64,000 nt of DNA from Holothuria scabra (GCA_037179385.1 CM074188.1:25685318-25749317); one strand, 5' to 3'. Shown: positions 48,591 to 60,205, counted from the first letter of the stretch. Made by a program: numbers and translations. Notes: generated by a model not told the origin, from the sequence alone.

Positions 48591-48722
48591 ACCTAACCTA
48601 ACTTGACCTAACCTAATCTTACCTAACCTAACCTAATCTAATCTAACCTAATCTAACCTAACCTAACCTAACCTAACCTAACCTAACCTAACCTAACCTA
48701 ACTTACCTTACCTAACCTAACC
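48575..48722. repeat. (CCTAA)n microsatellite from a SINE tail
   Basis: About 27 units of CCTAA with a few variants (CCTAAT, CTTAC, CTTGA). It begins inside the SINE 3' tail. The motif equals the arthropod telomere repeat read on the other strand, but here it is internal and grown from a SINE. Confidence 0.9.
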
Positions 48723-49570
48723 TTGTTGTTTCACGACCGTAGTGATAAGTTAGTACAAATTCAGGGGAGTCATTTTGCGACACTTTGGCCTAGCTTTTGT
48801 GCTCTTTCTTCAGGTGAGACATATTCACTTAAGTTAATGCGTACGTACATTGTTGCGACTTTTCCATTTTTTCTTTTTTTTTTGAAGATGCGATAGTCGT
48901 TAAAATACGCGTACAAATTTTTCCTTGTAAGATTTATCTTTACACAAGAACCAAAGCTTAATACAAAATGTATAAGGTCATTTTATTAGCATGTGCAATC
49001 GGCTGGATGGTTCAACGTACAAGCAGTTGAATACAACGGTATTGAAAGAAAAATGGAAAGGCAAGATGTCTCCATGGAAAACCTTTTCGTCTAGTTGACA
49101 GACAAAAATATTTCTGCAGACATTTAATAAGTTTTAAAATGTAGAATTGTGTTTCAATGTGCTCTTGAAACTTACGCACCGTCTAAAGGGGAGAAATTCC
49201 AAAATATAAACTTATCTTTAATAAAAAAAATTGTCGTTGAAAATATTTTTTAGAAAAAAATCGGAAACTTGACTTTAAAAAATTAAAACTTTACTTCAAA
49301 GCCAATTAAATGAGTGTACTGCCGTTAAATTTTGCGACTAAACACTCCAAATCAAGATGAAGATTTTTTGTTACAGATTTAGACCACGATAAGGTGTTCA
49401 CGCCGCAGTAAACACTATAAAGGACATGAGCGCAATACAGCTTCAGACTGTGAACAGTGAGCATTGTGGTCTCTTAGAACGTGTACTGCGTTCATTGACC
49501 AAAGTATCAAATTTTTGAACATTTACATGTAAATTATGTAAACGCTATAAGTAACAAAATAAAACATGTG
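48723..49570. other. Non-coding, no gene seen
   Basis: AT-rich, with A/T homopolymer patches at 48870 and 49220. Confidence 0.5.
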
Positions 49571-49661
49571 GTAGTTAGTTAGATGAAGTTTTACGGCCCA
49601 GTTTCCTTCCTAGTAGTTCAAGTCGAGTCCGCCACGGCCGTTTTTCCAGTTGTGGCTCACT
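49571..49661 (-). mobile_element. SINE 3' end fragment
   Basis: On the minus strand CAGTGAGCCACAACTGG, GGACTCGACTTGAAC and CTGGGCCGTAAAACTTCATC end in a CTAACTAACTAC tail. The 5' part is missing. Confidence 0.8.
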
Positions 49662-51040
49662 GAACATGTGATGTTCAGCGGACGAACGTGCCAGGTACGC
49701 ATTGACAATGAATGATTTGTTTTCTTTTGAATTTTTTGTCCTCATGAGGAATGTAAAGTTTGTAAAATCCTCATGTAGTTTATGCACAAAGTGTTTGCGA
49801 TTCCATTCTGATAACATGGGATCGTCGAGGAGAAAGTTGATCATAAATTTTAAAGAAGCACAAAAGTGTGCTCATGAATATGAGAATATAGTGTGAAACG
49901 TACTTTCTCTAATTTCACTTTTTGTTGAAAATGTGACAAATCTAACTGATTATATCTTTGGGAACAACCATAGCCGTAGAGGACTCTTCTCATAGGGGGT
50001 GGCGAGATTTTGAACCCGACTCCAGATCCCCAACCAGGGAATAAGCTCTGCCCGACTCTCCCAGATCCGTCCGGCCATGCGGGAACAACACATTTCAATT
50101 ACAATGGAAATTTTACCAGGTGTTTGGAGTAAGTACAAATTTACAATATTAAGCCTTAATTTCACATAAGACTCTTCTTTTTTCCTGTTGCAAAAAGTTT
50201 TCAACTGGATTAGCAGAAGAGAAAAAGGTTAGAAACTTTAACAGAAAGAAGAAAGCCACTATTCAATGGGCGGGGGGGGGGGGGGGGGGGTGATTCATTT
50301 CTGTGATCAATTGAAGACTCACTAGCAATATTAGAATCTACACATCGCGAAGAACAAATCCGTTGAATGGGATTACACATTCTAGTATTCTAGGCTCACA
50401 TAGGCTTTTAGAGGCCCCACTTTTCGAACGGATTCACTGTGACAAGATTATCATATAATACTGTCAGAGGGAAAAGATACTGTGTCGTCTATAAAAAAAA
50501 ATTACCCACAGAAGAAAGCAGCTGTCAAACTTGCGTCATTTAAACATCTTCTGTATCCAGTTCATTCAATGGCGATGACACTCAAATCATTGGCGAATGT
50601 CAAACAGAATTTTAACGACGCGATTTGATTGATTTACACAAGCTGCGAGAAAACCACGCTATTGCATTTTAGCAATTATAGAATCATTCGAATTTGCGTT
50701 TCTCGGCAGTTAGGATGAACAGTAAACTTGTGTATTGCGAAAGTTGAAGGACAAAGCGTCACGGAATATCAACAAGTAATTGCCAATTCTGTAAGGCCTG
50801 TCTATAGAAACCATAAACGAAGGGCCTTAAGAAGGCAAATCAAAAGAGAATGTTCCGATTGCAAAGTGGGATTGTTTCTGGTTTCCATGGCTTTAGATGC
50901 TATAGAAATGGTTACAATATTACGTGTGTAAGAGATCACGAATACGTAAGGATGATGCCTTTCGAGGGAGTATCTTTTTCTTTCAAATGTGCAATGATTT
51001 CTCATGTACACTTTAATAAGCTGCACTCTAAAAGGTTTTT
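49662..51040. other. Non-coding, no gene seen; long G run
   Basis: A 19-base G run lies at 50272-50290. Otherwise nothing identifiable. Confidence 0.5.
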
Positions 51041-51569
51041 TACACTCTAAAACAACGAGGATAAATTCAACCTCTTTTTACTCCAACAAAATCCTGGTTA
51101 AAATTTAAACAGAAATCCTGGTCAAACTAACTCAAATCCTAGTTGTTAAATCAAAATTTGCGTTAAAGTTTAAACAGGGTTGTGTTGGAGAAAATAGACA
51201 CCGATCCTGGTTTGCCAGGAACAAAGATTTGCGTTAAAATTTTAACCCTTTACCGTTGTGCTCCGATCGGGGCATATTTGCGCGCCTCGGGAGTGGGCGG
51301 AAAAGCGGACGTAACACGCCCCGCATCAGCTTCCGTAGGCCATTGACCCCGTGACCTTAAACTATTGTCTCTTTCGTTGTTGTGGCCGAATTTTCGGGAA
51401 GCTACTCGCAGTTTCGAGCTCCGCGTGAAACAGTAAAGATGGGTGATAGCCGAGCTCTCCGTATGGGTCCAAAAGGACCCAAACAACGGTAAAGGGTTAA
51501 CCAGGATTGTGTTGGAGTAAAAAGAACACCGATCCTAGTTAAATTTAACCCCGGTGTTTAAAGAGTGTA
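51041..51569. mobile_element. MITE with TACACTCT ends, interrupted
   Basis: TACACTCTAAAAC on the left and GTTTAAAGAGTGTA on the right form the ends. Words such as ATCCTGGTTAAA and TTTTACTCCAACA occur on the left, and inverted on the right, outside the nested piggyBac-like insert. It matches the CACTCT end type at 20080. Confidence 0.65.
51246..51496. mobile_element. piggyBac-type MITE with TTAA duplication
   Basis: CCCTTTACCGTTGT at the left end and its inverse at the right end (ACAACGGTAAAGGG) bound a 251-bp insert, directly flanked by TTAA on both sides (51242-51245, 51497-51500). CCC-initial ends plus a TTAA target are the piggyBac signature. There is no transposase. Confidence 0.88.
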
Positions 51570-51634
51570 GGAATAAAACGCTTTTCTAATCAATTTTTGT
51601 TTCCACTTTGTATACATGTTCAGTTGCCACACAC

Positions 51635-51804
51635 CAGTGGCGTAACCACGGGGAGAGTTTGGGGGATTAGAACCCCCATGACCCACGTAAACCTTGCAAT
51701 GCAAAAAACACCGAAAATAACGGTTTTTCTCTCTATCCTTCGACTCTTCCCCCATTTCGTGCCCCAACCTCCCTCCCCATGACACAATTCTGGCTACGTG
51801 CCTG
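51635..51804 (-). mobile_element. hAT-like MITE, second copy
   Basis: The inverse of 27741-27929: CAGTGGCGTAACCACGG at one end, CTGGCTACGTGCCTG at the other, sharing TGACACAATTCTGG, GTGCCCCAACCTCCCT and the TTGCAATGCAAAAAACACC interior. The flanking duplication is unclear. Confidence 0.75.
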
Positions 51805-53175
51805 CTAACCACTGGCGCGTAATCCCTAAACAGTTCTTTCAATGCACGTTTAATTACCAAACTTGTAGTGCTGAATACCTAGAAATGTTAATTTAAAACT
51901 GCTTAATTGTTAACGAATTGGTGATTGCTTCACACTTGCTTTAAGGTCATTATCTGGAACAGCAAAATCGAAATATTTTACGTTTTGTAGGCGGAGACAG
52001 GATTTTATTTCAGCACGGTGAATTAGGGAAATTTTAGGTTAATGCGAGTTATAACGTTATAGACGTTATAACGCGGCAAATCCCGGTTTTGTTGTGAACG
52101 CACCTTAATCATTAGCATATGAGTTTTGAAATATTGACTTATCGTAGGAAAATAAGTATTCCATTCTGAATAATGTGCGCATTTATGTGGTGAAAAGTGT
52201 TTGGTTAACGCTGGGGAAAATATTTGTGAACTTTGTTCTTAAAGAGATGGGTAGAACAAATACTTACTAACCCCTAAAAAACCAGGCCCCTTCATATGCC
52301 ATGTAGTTCGCACGTTCACGACGGTAGTGTTTCTTGCCCTGTCAATATATGTTGTAATTTACACTTGTATCGGAGAATTATTGCATTATGGTACATTTGG
52401 CCGACGGCACGGTATTCGAATAATGATGTTGTATAGGTAGGCCCCAATTGCCTGGTCAAATATCGAAAAAAGAATAGCTTGGTGAGGTGTTGTCGAGCAT
52501 TCTCGATTTATTGTTTTGTCTTTGGATAACATTCTACCGTAATCATAAATATAGCAAGTATGATGTCATATGTCAGGTATGATTTGTAGAAAAGGTCAAG
52601 CGGCCCTATGTAGTCACGTGTTGTGAACGGCCACTTGTAATACAAGCCACTAACGCGTTGCTGTTATAAATACATAACATGTACCAAATCAAACCTCAAT
52701 GTTTTGGCTATACTAAGTAATTTAGTTTTAAAATGTAACTGACTTACAATCAGAGTTCGTCTGTAAATTTTAAAACATCACTCAGCAATCCTGATATGCG
52801 TCATGATGCCTTCTCGTCTTATTTCGTAAGCTGTGATATCCCACCTAGAGACTAACTCTTGCGTGCGGATTTTTGCGATCCTTTGCGACGTTATGCGACT
52901 TCGAGAAGGTCGTATAGTGGGAGAGTGCGCCGACATCCCACCTGGGCAGGGAGCTGGAAGAGATGATAGAGCTACAAACTGAATAGGAGTGTGTGTTTGT
53001 TTGTGGGGATTACGAAGTCACGGACAGTTATCTCTTGGATTTCGTTATCACATAAAGATGACTGGTGATATAAATGGAATGAGTGAAAATTTTTCTCGGA
53101 GTGTCTTAAAAAGGGATCGGCTACGATTATTGGTAGAGTCTTTGTTTGACTGCAGGCCTATAGCAAGAGAATATT
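51805..53175. other. Non-coding, no gene seen
   Basis: Near 52050 a small palindromic TATAACGTTATAGACGTTAT stretch. No gene recognised. Confidence 0.5.
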
Positions 53176-53676
53176 AAAGTGTACCTGTAGTGAAAAAATT
53201 AAAAATATACTTTAAATAGCATGGCAACCGATTTCTAACCATCCAACTCCCATCTTCATAGGACATTATTGAACCGAAATATAAAATGTTGAAGTTCATT
53301 CACTCAAATTAATATGGTGCATTGCGCAATAATTTGTTATGTAATTGCTGTACAACCTATGTGACAATCTTTGCACTTTTTTTTTGTTTTTGAAAGTTAC
53401 GCAGGCAGTCTTACTCTTACGGAGTGATGTAATTCCGGTAATTAAGCTCTCTCTCTTTGGGACATGCTGTGTAAGCAAACAGGCAGTGTTCAAGTTCATG
53501 AAAACAATTTTAATTGAATAATTGCACAGTGGACTAACTTGTTTTAAGTGAATAAATTTCAACATTTTATATCTCGGCTCAGGAATTCCCTATGAAGAGA
53601 TGGGATTTGGACTGTTAGGATTCACTTTCCATGCTGTTTAATATTGATATTTGAATGTTTGATTCGATGTACACTT
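53176..53676. mobile_element. Fold-back MITE with long inverted arms
   Basis: Arms of at least 130 bp: AAAGTGTACCTGTAGTG, TAAATAGCATGG, TCCCATCTTCATAGG, TATAAAATGTTGAAGTT and CATTCACTCAAA on the left are found inverted on the right up to GATGTACACTT. Identity is about 75-80% by eye. The spacer holds a GATGTAATTCCGG segment; no ORF of a known family. Confidence 0.8.
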
Positions 53677-54451
53677 CACAACAAGTTCTGTTTCATTTCT
53701 TTAGAACTCTTCAATAGTCACGTTAGTTCTCATAGAAGTTTTCATACGAAAAAGCGAACTTACGCATTGCTCGGTGGCTTCTGAAATTCTGACAAAGTTA
53801 AAGGTCTTACATCCAATTCCATTTCACTAAATTGAACTTCCTCTATAAAGTTAACTGTTACTGCGGTAAAACCCATTCAGTACTTTTTGTTTACTCCTGC
53901 CGCTTCCAACAAACATCTACGCTAACGGTTCATTTGACAAAGCTTAATAATCGAGAAATATTCTAGAGTTTCTGAGATTCGCGCTGCCTGAGGATGCATA
54001 CAGCTAAAAGTAGGAAGCTAGCTTTTCAAATACTATCAAACAGCTGACACACTCAAAAAATCAATGTTGCATCGAGGGTCGTCAAGGTAACTGTTCAAAG
54101 ACCACTACGAGGGCTGCTCAATTTGAATGACAGTTCATTCAAGCAACCGTTTGGTCAAAATTTCCTCTTTCTTAGCCTCTGATGAAATTTCTTCATCTGA
54201 AGAGATCGAATACAGAAACCCCTATGATTTGTGTCCCTAGGCCGGTGTACGTATAGCATGATTTGATAAACTGTATTGGAAAACGGTTGTCTTCAACGAC
54301 GATTAGCTTTTACAATAGTAATGTATCAGTTGGGCGAACTCTAGCAAGCTTGTTATTTTGTATGATGTTGCAATAGAAAGGTAAATCCAAAAGGGAATTG
54401 TAAATGGTAATATCGCTGTTCGGCTGTTTGAGCGATTTTGTTTCCTGCATC
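53677..54451. other. Non-coding, no gene seen
   Basis: Background DNA before the MITE cluster. Confidence 0.5.
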
Positions 54452-54714
54452 CTATAGACGAATCCTATAAGCCCTTGTTTTTAGTGACTGTAGGCCGCCA
54501 TTAGTGGGGTCCATCAGCCTTAAATCGTCTTTTTTAATTGTTTACATTAATTTCAAACCCTCATATTAAGGGAAATTGGAGGATTCAAGATACAAATTAG
54601 TGAACAACCATTCATGATAGAGGTAAGCAAGGAAATCGAAAGATTTAAAGGTGACGGACCCAGTTATGGCCGACTGAAATCAGACCATCACTTGCTGTCC
54701 GGATTCGTGTATAG
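54452..54714 (+). mobile_element. MITE, CTATAGACGAATCC family, copy A
   Basis: The ends CTATAGACGAATCC and GGATTCGTGTATAG are inverted with one mismatch. The 263-bp interior (CTGTAGGCCGCCATTAGTGG, ATGATAGAGGTAAGCAAGG) recurs at 55658-55920 and, inverted, at 55916-56179. Confidence 0.88.
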
Positions 54715-55657
54715 TAAAGTACATGAGTCTATGTCTTAGGCTGAGACTCAACATTTTCTTGAGACATTTCTTGCACTATGTAAAATAGGACGTCCCTTTA
54801 ACTACAGTTCTACACAGCTTTAAGAGTACCAAAGGTAACATAACCGTAAATTTGAACAACGATAATTAATTTAAATTAACGTGTGTGTAATTGAGTAGGT
54901 CGGTTCGTAAAAGACACATTTTGTTTAAATTTAAACGAGCTAGCATGGTGAAGGAAATGTGAAAAAATATATACCAGTCTCACAAATAAGCTCTGCTCAT
55001 AAGGATAGCGCTTTTAAAAAGTATTACTATGAAATAGTACAAATACAACGCTTCCGATCAAGTGAACAGCTTTTCCATGGTCAAGCAAAGGCGAAATGGG
55101 GGGGGGGGGGGCGGCTGGGTAAACTGAATAAATATATTCACGAAACATTCTCTGTTCCGTACACCCAACCCATACATTAATAAATCTGAACCATCTTTAT
55201 TGATTGGACTCAATCATAAAATTGCTTAGCCTCTTATGGCTCCGTAAAAAGGTTACTGGAATTGACATCATCACCGAAAGCTTCATTTGATAGAGATAAT
55301 AAGGAATTAATTGTACTTTTCCTACCTAGTATTTCATTTTAGTGAGCGGCTCAAGGCCAGAGTTGCCACTTTGGGAACAATATTTTCCACGAGGGTATCC
55401 TTGGCAACCATTTTTTGACCCCCGAAACAGATTAGCTTGAAGAAAGGGTTTCAGCGATACTTTACTTAGGGAAAGGGACAGGCGTATACATTAACAGAAA
55501 AATTTAATTAACATGCTCGAAAAATACCTTTCCGTCAATCTGGGAGGTGTTATCGACTAAAACTATGCTAGTGCGCTCAGCGCAAACCTTTGGTAATGTT
55601 CTGCTTATTATGTGTCTTATCATAGGTATAGACTCTGTCTAACTAACTATATCATAG
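54715..55657. other. Spacer within the MITE cluster
   Basis: A 14-base G run lies at 55098-55111. ATCATAGGTATAGA is present twice (about 55619 and 55651), the second just before copy B. No gene seen. Confidence 0.5.
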
Positions 55658-55920
55658 GTATAGAAGAATCCGATCAGCGCCTGTTTTTAGTGAGCGTAGG
55701 TTACAGCCATTAGTGGGATTCATGAACCCTAAATCGTCTTTATTTATTGTCTAAAAGAAATTTCAAACCCAATATTCAGCGAAATTGAGGGAGTCAATAT
55801 ACAATTCAGTGTTCAACCATCCACGATACAGGTAAATTGAAAGACTAAAGGAAACGGACCTCACTTCAGTTATGTCCGACCAAAATCAGGCCATCACTTG
55901 GCTTTCGGGATAAGCCTATA
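55658..55920 (+). mobile_element. MITE, CTATAGACGAATCC family, copy B (diverged)
   Basis: Same order of blocks as copy A (TTTTTAGTGA, GCCATTAGTGGGATTCATGA, CGATACAGGTAAATTG, GACCAAAATCAGGCCATCAC), but with more changes, and its right end reads GGATAAGCCTATA. It abuts copy C. Confidence 0.82.
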
Positions 55921-56179
55921 CACGAATCCGGACAGCAAGTGGTGGTCTGATTTCAGTCGGCCATAAGTGGGGTCCATCGCCTTTAAATCTTTCGATCTCC
56001 TTGCTTACCTCTGTCATGGATGGTTGTACACTAACTTGTATCTTGAACTCTCCAAGTTCACTTAACATGAGGGTTTGAAATTCATGTAAACAATAAATAA
56101 CGACGGTTTAAGGCTGATGGACCCCACTAATGGCGGCCTACAGTCACTAAAAACAAGCGCTACTCGGATTCGTCTATAG
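55916..56179 (-). mobile_element. MITE, CTATAGACGAATCC family, copy C
   Basis: Inverse of copy A and closer to it than copy B is: CTATACACGAATCCGGACAG at one end and CGGATTCGTCTATAG at the other. Together with copy B it makes a 520-bp head-to-head palindrome. Confidence 0.85.
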
Positions 56180-56347
56180 AGATATTGAGAGTGACGTCAG
56201 CGCGCTTCAATTTGGCACACTGGATGCGCAGTAGATGCGTTCCCGTACACGTGCTCGATAGCACCTAGTTACATTTTTTGTACAATGGACGCCTGGATGG
56301 CGAAACAGAGAGACGTCAACGCAATGACGTCTTTGCAAAGCCTCTAA
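56175..56347. mobile_element. MITE, TATAGAGG family, abutting copy C
   Basis: TATAGAGATATTGAGAGTGA on the left pairs with TGACGTCTTTGCAAAGCCTC on the right. The inside shares 23 exact bases, inverted, with 36219-36399. TGACGTCA is at 56192-56199. Its TATAG overlaps the end of copy C. Confidence 0.7.
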
Positions 56348-58372
56348 AGATGACAGTGTGCTCTCTAATAATTAAATCCCGGCGCCGCCCCTGGAGATTT
56401 AAGAACATGTTTAAAATAGTGAGCGATAAACATTGAAGTTTGGTAAAGATTCTTTGATACCAGAAGTGTGGATGAGTTCATTATGTTTTCATGCCTATAG
56501 AGTCCATAATCAAGTAGGTAAGTACTTCATTAAATGATTTACGTCATACCCACAAAAAGCCATTTAGTAGCATAACGAATGTGCTTTAAAAGTCTTTTAT
56601 TGCATTTTTCTATCTAAACGAGATTAGACCTTCCCAAAACACATACGGTACATTTGCTTTATTAGCAAAGTCTGCAACCGCATTTCGTTTGATGGCACAA
56701 AAAGCGCGTTTGTTGGTTGTTTCTAAAGAAATGTAATACATTTCAGGCCTCAACTGGCGATGCAAAGTAGATCTGTGTGGACATGTGAAATTCTTAACAG
56801 GTTATCCGTGATGGAGTCGAGTCCGAACTCGGACTCGTGATTTCAGATTGTGAAGGACAATCTAGGGAGGTTGATTTTCCCCTATTGAGAGAGTAAAGGG
56901 ACTCGAGTCCGTGAAAGTTGATAATTGCCAATTACTCCATCGCAGGCTCGGAATTCTTCCATTATGCTTCTGAATTGGCCTGCTGCTCTGTCGATTCCTT
57001 GAATCTCTCAGATTACCTGAAGATGAGAAATGCAAGGTAAAGAAGTCACATTGCTGGAAATATATCACATGATTTTATATCTATTCTTAAATGCCTTCTT
57101 TCCTCATGCCAACGATTTATAGCCCAAGAATCATATAGCGAGTCGCTAATATTGCCTTGATATTATTATTGTTATTGCTATTATTATTATCCTTTCTGGC
57201 TTATTTGGCTTGTATGTAGTTGCATATGTGGTGGAAAGCTGTTACCCGGACGGCATTTAGCAGTTCTCTCTACGAAGACACTGTTAAAGCATAAAGTCAC
57301 ACCCTCTCGCACCCGCTGTCTTCGTCCTGCACCTAAGTGGAAAAATTTCCCATTCCCCATCATGTATCGTTTTTTCTCTCAACAGTCTTTCCTCTACTTT
57401 ACAAAACTAACAGTTCGTTGAGATGAGGCTTTGCGCATGCCTCGTGTGCATGGTGAGTACAGAGTCACTTGTGTTTGTTCAGTGCTCATCACTACCGCTA
57501 TTTAGTTAATCCCCTCCGAGACAGGATTATCTCCTTTTAGACATTAACGTAATAAGCCTGCAGATGGATATCGAAATTTGTCTTGGTCTTATATATCTCA
57601 AGTGCACATTTGAGTGAGATTATAATACGCTTATAAGCCAAATACGAAAAAGCGAAAAATCAATTAAGCGAGCAAAACTATTTTTGAGAAAATAATACCA
57701 ATCTTGTTTTATGTCGTCATGCCAACTCCGTTTGCTCTTTGTATAGCGTTAGTCGTAACCCGGCAACAGACTTCCATCTTGAAAGATTTACAGTGTCGTA
57801 AATTAAAAGTTATGTACAGTTCATCGTCGCTGCAAGATATAAATAGGCCATATATGGACATCTTTATGCCAGTGACAAATTATTTATACTTGGGAAATGT
57901 TGACGTAAGAGCTGTTCTGTACGGCTGGTCCGTATGCTTATACCAAATGTATAGCGGAACCCATATATAAACTTTCGTTTGCTCCATCTTCTTTCTCAAC
58001 TGTACACAAACCGTATAAAGTCGTTAAAATATGAGACAGAGTCTTTGCGTTAACTTGGCTACTTGATTTGGAAAATGTTTTGTAGCTGTTATTGGACCGG
58101 CCATAAGAGACAATACGTACTCGGCATAATATGTTAATAAAGCAACACTCAAACCATGATATTAAAAAAACCCCATGATATTAAAAAAAAAAAAAACTAA
58201 TCGCTGAATATTTCAATGGTAAAATACACCAATTACAATTGAATTAGTGTACATCGTATCATCATGGATAATCCAACTGAACTTTATGACTACTTCGTTG
58301 ACTATATTTTGAATATCTTAACTGTGAAACTGTAAACCACTATGCCTGTGAAAGATTTTGCTTGAAGTTAGA
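56348..58372. other. Non-coding, no gene seen
   Basis: A (TTA)n-like microsatellite lies at 57160-57190. No exon recognised. Confidence 0.5.
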
Positions 58373-58440
58373 GTACAGGGACACTGCTTAATGTCTTCAC
58401 AATTGTGTACAGGGACACTGCTTAATGTCTTCACAATTGT
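58373..58440. repeat. Perfect 34-bp tandem duplication
   Basis: Two identical 34-bp units starting GTACAGGGACACTGC and ending TTCACAATTGT. Absence of any difference implies a recent duplication or an assembly artefact. Confidence 0.95.
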
Positions 58441-60205
58441 GTGCTTAGCGATTCATCTCAGATGCTAAGGTATGGAATGCCTACATTTGTGAGCAGCATA
58501 TGCTTGTGTGCCATTAAGTTGAGAAGATGACATACTGTTTATATTGAAATTCCGATAATAACTTGATGTGACGAATTGTCTTACTTTATGGTGATCTTTG
58601 CTTTAATGGAATTGGCGAAGCGTGAAGTAACTGACTTATTTATCATGACAGTTTACCCAATTTGATAAATTGTCCACATATTTAAAATCAAAATGAATGT
58701 AAAATGAAGCAATAAGTGGACGCTTCAAATGTTCTTTTTTCAAGAGATTTCCCAAGTGTTTTCAGTCTCGTATACTTTATAATATTCTATGCCATTCTTG
58801 CCTTTGTTTGTTTCTTAATTCTCAAAATATTCCGCCACTGGCTCATGAAATATTTACGTCAGGGGCATCATATAGGTATACAGATTTTATCGGCTGTTAT
58901 TTTTTTGCACTGTGAGTACTGTAATATGTATGTAAGTGGTCCGGCAAGTTGTCAATATTCACCGATTTAGAGGAGGCCAGGTTTTCACCTGGCAACATGG
59001 CTGCATCGGTTAATTTCACAAATTTCCTCTCAGCCAAATGTATAGATGGTCAGATGATCACATTTTCTTTCGACAGAGTTGCCTTACGCCCCCTACAACT
59101 GTAAAAGGGAGGAGAATGAAGAGAAAAATAAAGAAAAATGGGAGAAAGGAGGCAGTGGTAGTGCCTATAGCTGTCTTGAGCCAAATACAGCACCATTTTG
59201 CATCTAGCACACCCACCGTATTTCAATATTTTTCAAAGAAGAACCGTGTCTCTCCCACAGGCCCCTCCCCGTACCGGTGTTAGTCATCATTTCATATACC
59301 ACCCTAAAAGATCAAATCCTGTCTACGCTCTTAGTTTTTTGCCTCTATTGACAATTTTCAGGAGCTTTTATAAAAGCAAAAGTTATCTAGAACACAACAT
59401 TTAATCAATTAAATGTTTTCCACGGAAGGAAAATACAGTGGGGCATTAACGCCAATTTTTTAGAGCAGTGGCGGAGCACCCATATGATCGGGGCGTGGGG
59501 ACCATACCGATGAGCTAAACCTGCCTGCCGGGGCACTTTTTATGGTTTCTAACCTCTGCATTAACGCGCCTCTTCAGGCCATTCTCGTCCCCATTGAGCT
59601 AAATTCTTAGCCCCGTTACTTGCTAACAAGATTGCAATGGGGTGGGTTTGGAGAGAAGGGGTCCTCATCTGGAAAGTTCTCAATTAATTTAAAAGTACAG
59701 AGTATAAAAGTCAACGAGAAGTTAACAATCATGTCAGACCCCTTTCGTAATTATGAACAAGCACAACCGATCTGTTTGTTTGACAATAGCCTTTCCCTGT
59801 ACACAGGTTTAACTTGCGTAATATGATCGTAGGCTACTCAAATAGTAATCAGCCAATGTACAGATCAATGCTGAAATTTTACTATGAAATTAAAACCCCT
59901 TCATGAGCCAAACGTGACCTAATTGAAAGAAATACATTGCTGTTTAGGAAGGGATACGTATATTGGCCCGGATAACCTCCTATTTCCCATGTTCTCTTAT
60001 AACCTTGCACGTATACAGGGTATACGAAGGGTCCGTCCCCCCACCCCAAATATAAAAGCAATGAAGGGATTTTACCCTCAATGAATGGAAACCACTATAC
60101 CAATAAACCGCTCAATTAACCTTTAACCCTTAGTTTGTCAACACTTCGTATTTGCTACATTTGTGTTCGCCTTCATTGATGTTCCACCTCCATTATTATT
60201 CTATT
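58441..60205. other. Non-coding, no gene seen
   Basis: Near 59466 GCAGTGGCGGAGCACCC looks like one end of a transposon, but no partner was found. No gene recognised. Confidence 0.5.

Noticed and set aside
48575..48722. Interstitial telomere or chromosome fusion point
   Set aside because: The (CCTAA)n starts inside a SINE tail, so slippage of that tail explains it better.
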